From Bugula neritina (lineage: Eukaryota; Bryozoa; Gymnolaemata; Cheilostomatida; Bugulidae), in NCBI GenBank assembly GCA_964035545.1, contig OZ037773.1, positions 4,039,251 to 4,099,250 of the forward strand: DNA of 60,000 bases. Reading direction: 5' to 3'. The notes beneath the pieces were generated by a model that had not been told where the DNA came from, ran no database searches, and was given only the letters and a program-made list of their open reading frames with translations. A program made the position numbers and the translations under genes. Of the stretch, positions 59,437 to 60,000 are shown one piece after another; positions within the stretch are counted from its first letter, which is position 1; each line of letters begins with the position of its first letter.

Positions 59437-60000
59437 CTGCAATTATTACATGACTTTTACAGCATTACTAGATATTAATAGGCTATACAATATTACTATA
59501 GCATTATGTGATAGTAATACGATTATACAATATTAATACAGTATTATGTTATAGTAATCCAGTATTATGTGATAGTATTACAACATTATATAATAGTTAG
59601 GCAGTATTATAAAATAATATTTTACACAAGTTACAATAATACATTAATACATTAATAGCAAAACAGAATTATACAATAGTAATACAGTATTAATTGACAA
59701 TAATACAACGTTAAATAGTAGTAATGTAGCATTATACAGTGGTAAAATATTATTATATATTAGTGATATAATGCTGTATACCTGAACATAAAATCGAATA
59801 TATAATAGTGATGTGCAAATCTAGGTGAACACAACAACTTTATTAAATGGCTTTTATTTATAAAATATTGTAAACATTTAGACTTTGGATCAATGCCAAA
59901 CTATAGTAAACAGTATTAAGAAGTATATTCACTTTTAAAAACCTCAACTAAAATACTAAACTTGCAAATTAGAGATAATGAAATTCTTGCTTTCACTATA
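59437..60000. repeat. Intron or flank with AATACAGTATTATA-type repeats
   Basis: From ~59455 to 59770 the sequence is a degenerate array of TATTATACAATAGTAATACAG units (about 20-30 bp). It is followed by unique AT-rich sequence to the end of the window. No further exon is seen. Confidence 0.6.

Overview
This is nuclear DNA from an animal. The genes are split into many short exons with GT/AG junctions, the DNA is AT-rich, introns are full of micro- and minisatellites, and hAT-type and tRNA-SINE elements are present. The gene set (SLC25A29-like carriers, a PLAT-domain protein, phosphomevalonate kinase, a secreted protein with ten ShKT domains) suggests an aquatic invertebrate, perhaps a lophotrochozoan. 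The sequence alone does not fix the phylum. I rebuilt all gene models by hand from splice sites, exon phase and family similarity. The summed exon lengths of every complete model are divisible by three.

Layout. (1) 1-23.6 kb, plus strand: a tandem cluster of SLC25A29-like mitochondrial carriers. Copy A is the last five exons of a gene that begins before the window. Copy B (5666-15668, 9 exons, 292 aa) and copy C (17505-23510, 9 exons, 290 aa) are complete. A and B are near-identical across introns too, so that duplication is recent; C is older. A stranded, dead exon 4 lies between A and B. (2) 24.3-34.9 kb, minus strand: a 17-exon gene for an ~811-aa protein with three PLAT domains (LOXHD1-like). 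The third PLAT is interrupted by ~190 charged, low-complexity residues. (3) 36.9-38.9 kb, plus strand: a complete 4-exon phosphomevalonate kinase (192 aa), head-to-head with the PLAT gene. (4) 39.5-42.5 kb, minus strand: a 7-exon gene for an unrecognised 406-aa type I membrane protein. (5) 43.6-55.8 kb, minus strand: a 12-exon gene for an 857-aa secreted protein with a signal peptide, a propeller-like region of ~280 residues and ten consecutive ShKT domains. (6) 59.35-59.44 kb, minus strand: the last coding exon of a gene that continues past the window.

The genes do not form an obvious pathway. The carriers are mitochondrial inner-membrane proteins, PMVK belongs to the mevalonate pathway, and the ShKT and type I proteins enter the secretory route.

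The most striking non-genic pattern is that many tandem arrays begin within ~150 bp downstream of a 5' splice site. In at least two cases (copy C exon 1, PLAT exon 8) the donor itself looks like part of the first repeat unit, and in PMVK exon 3 the array lies 15 bp from the donor and repeats its motif. Other notable items are a pure (CA)n tract of ~664 bp, a 430-bp higher-order repeat, two hAT-like elements with 8-bp target-site duplications, a palindrome-bounded 1.2-kb insertion present in copy B but absent from copy A, and four copies of one tRNA-derived SINE.
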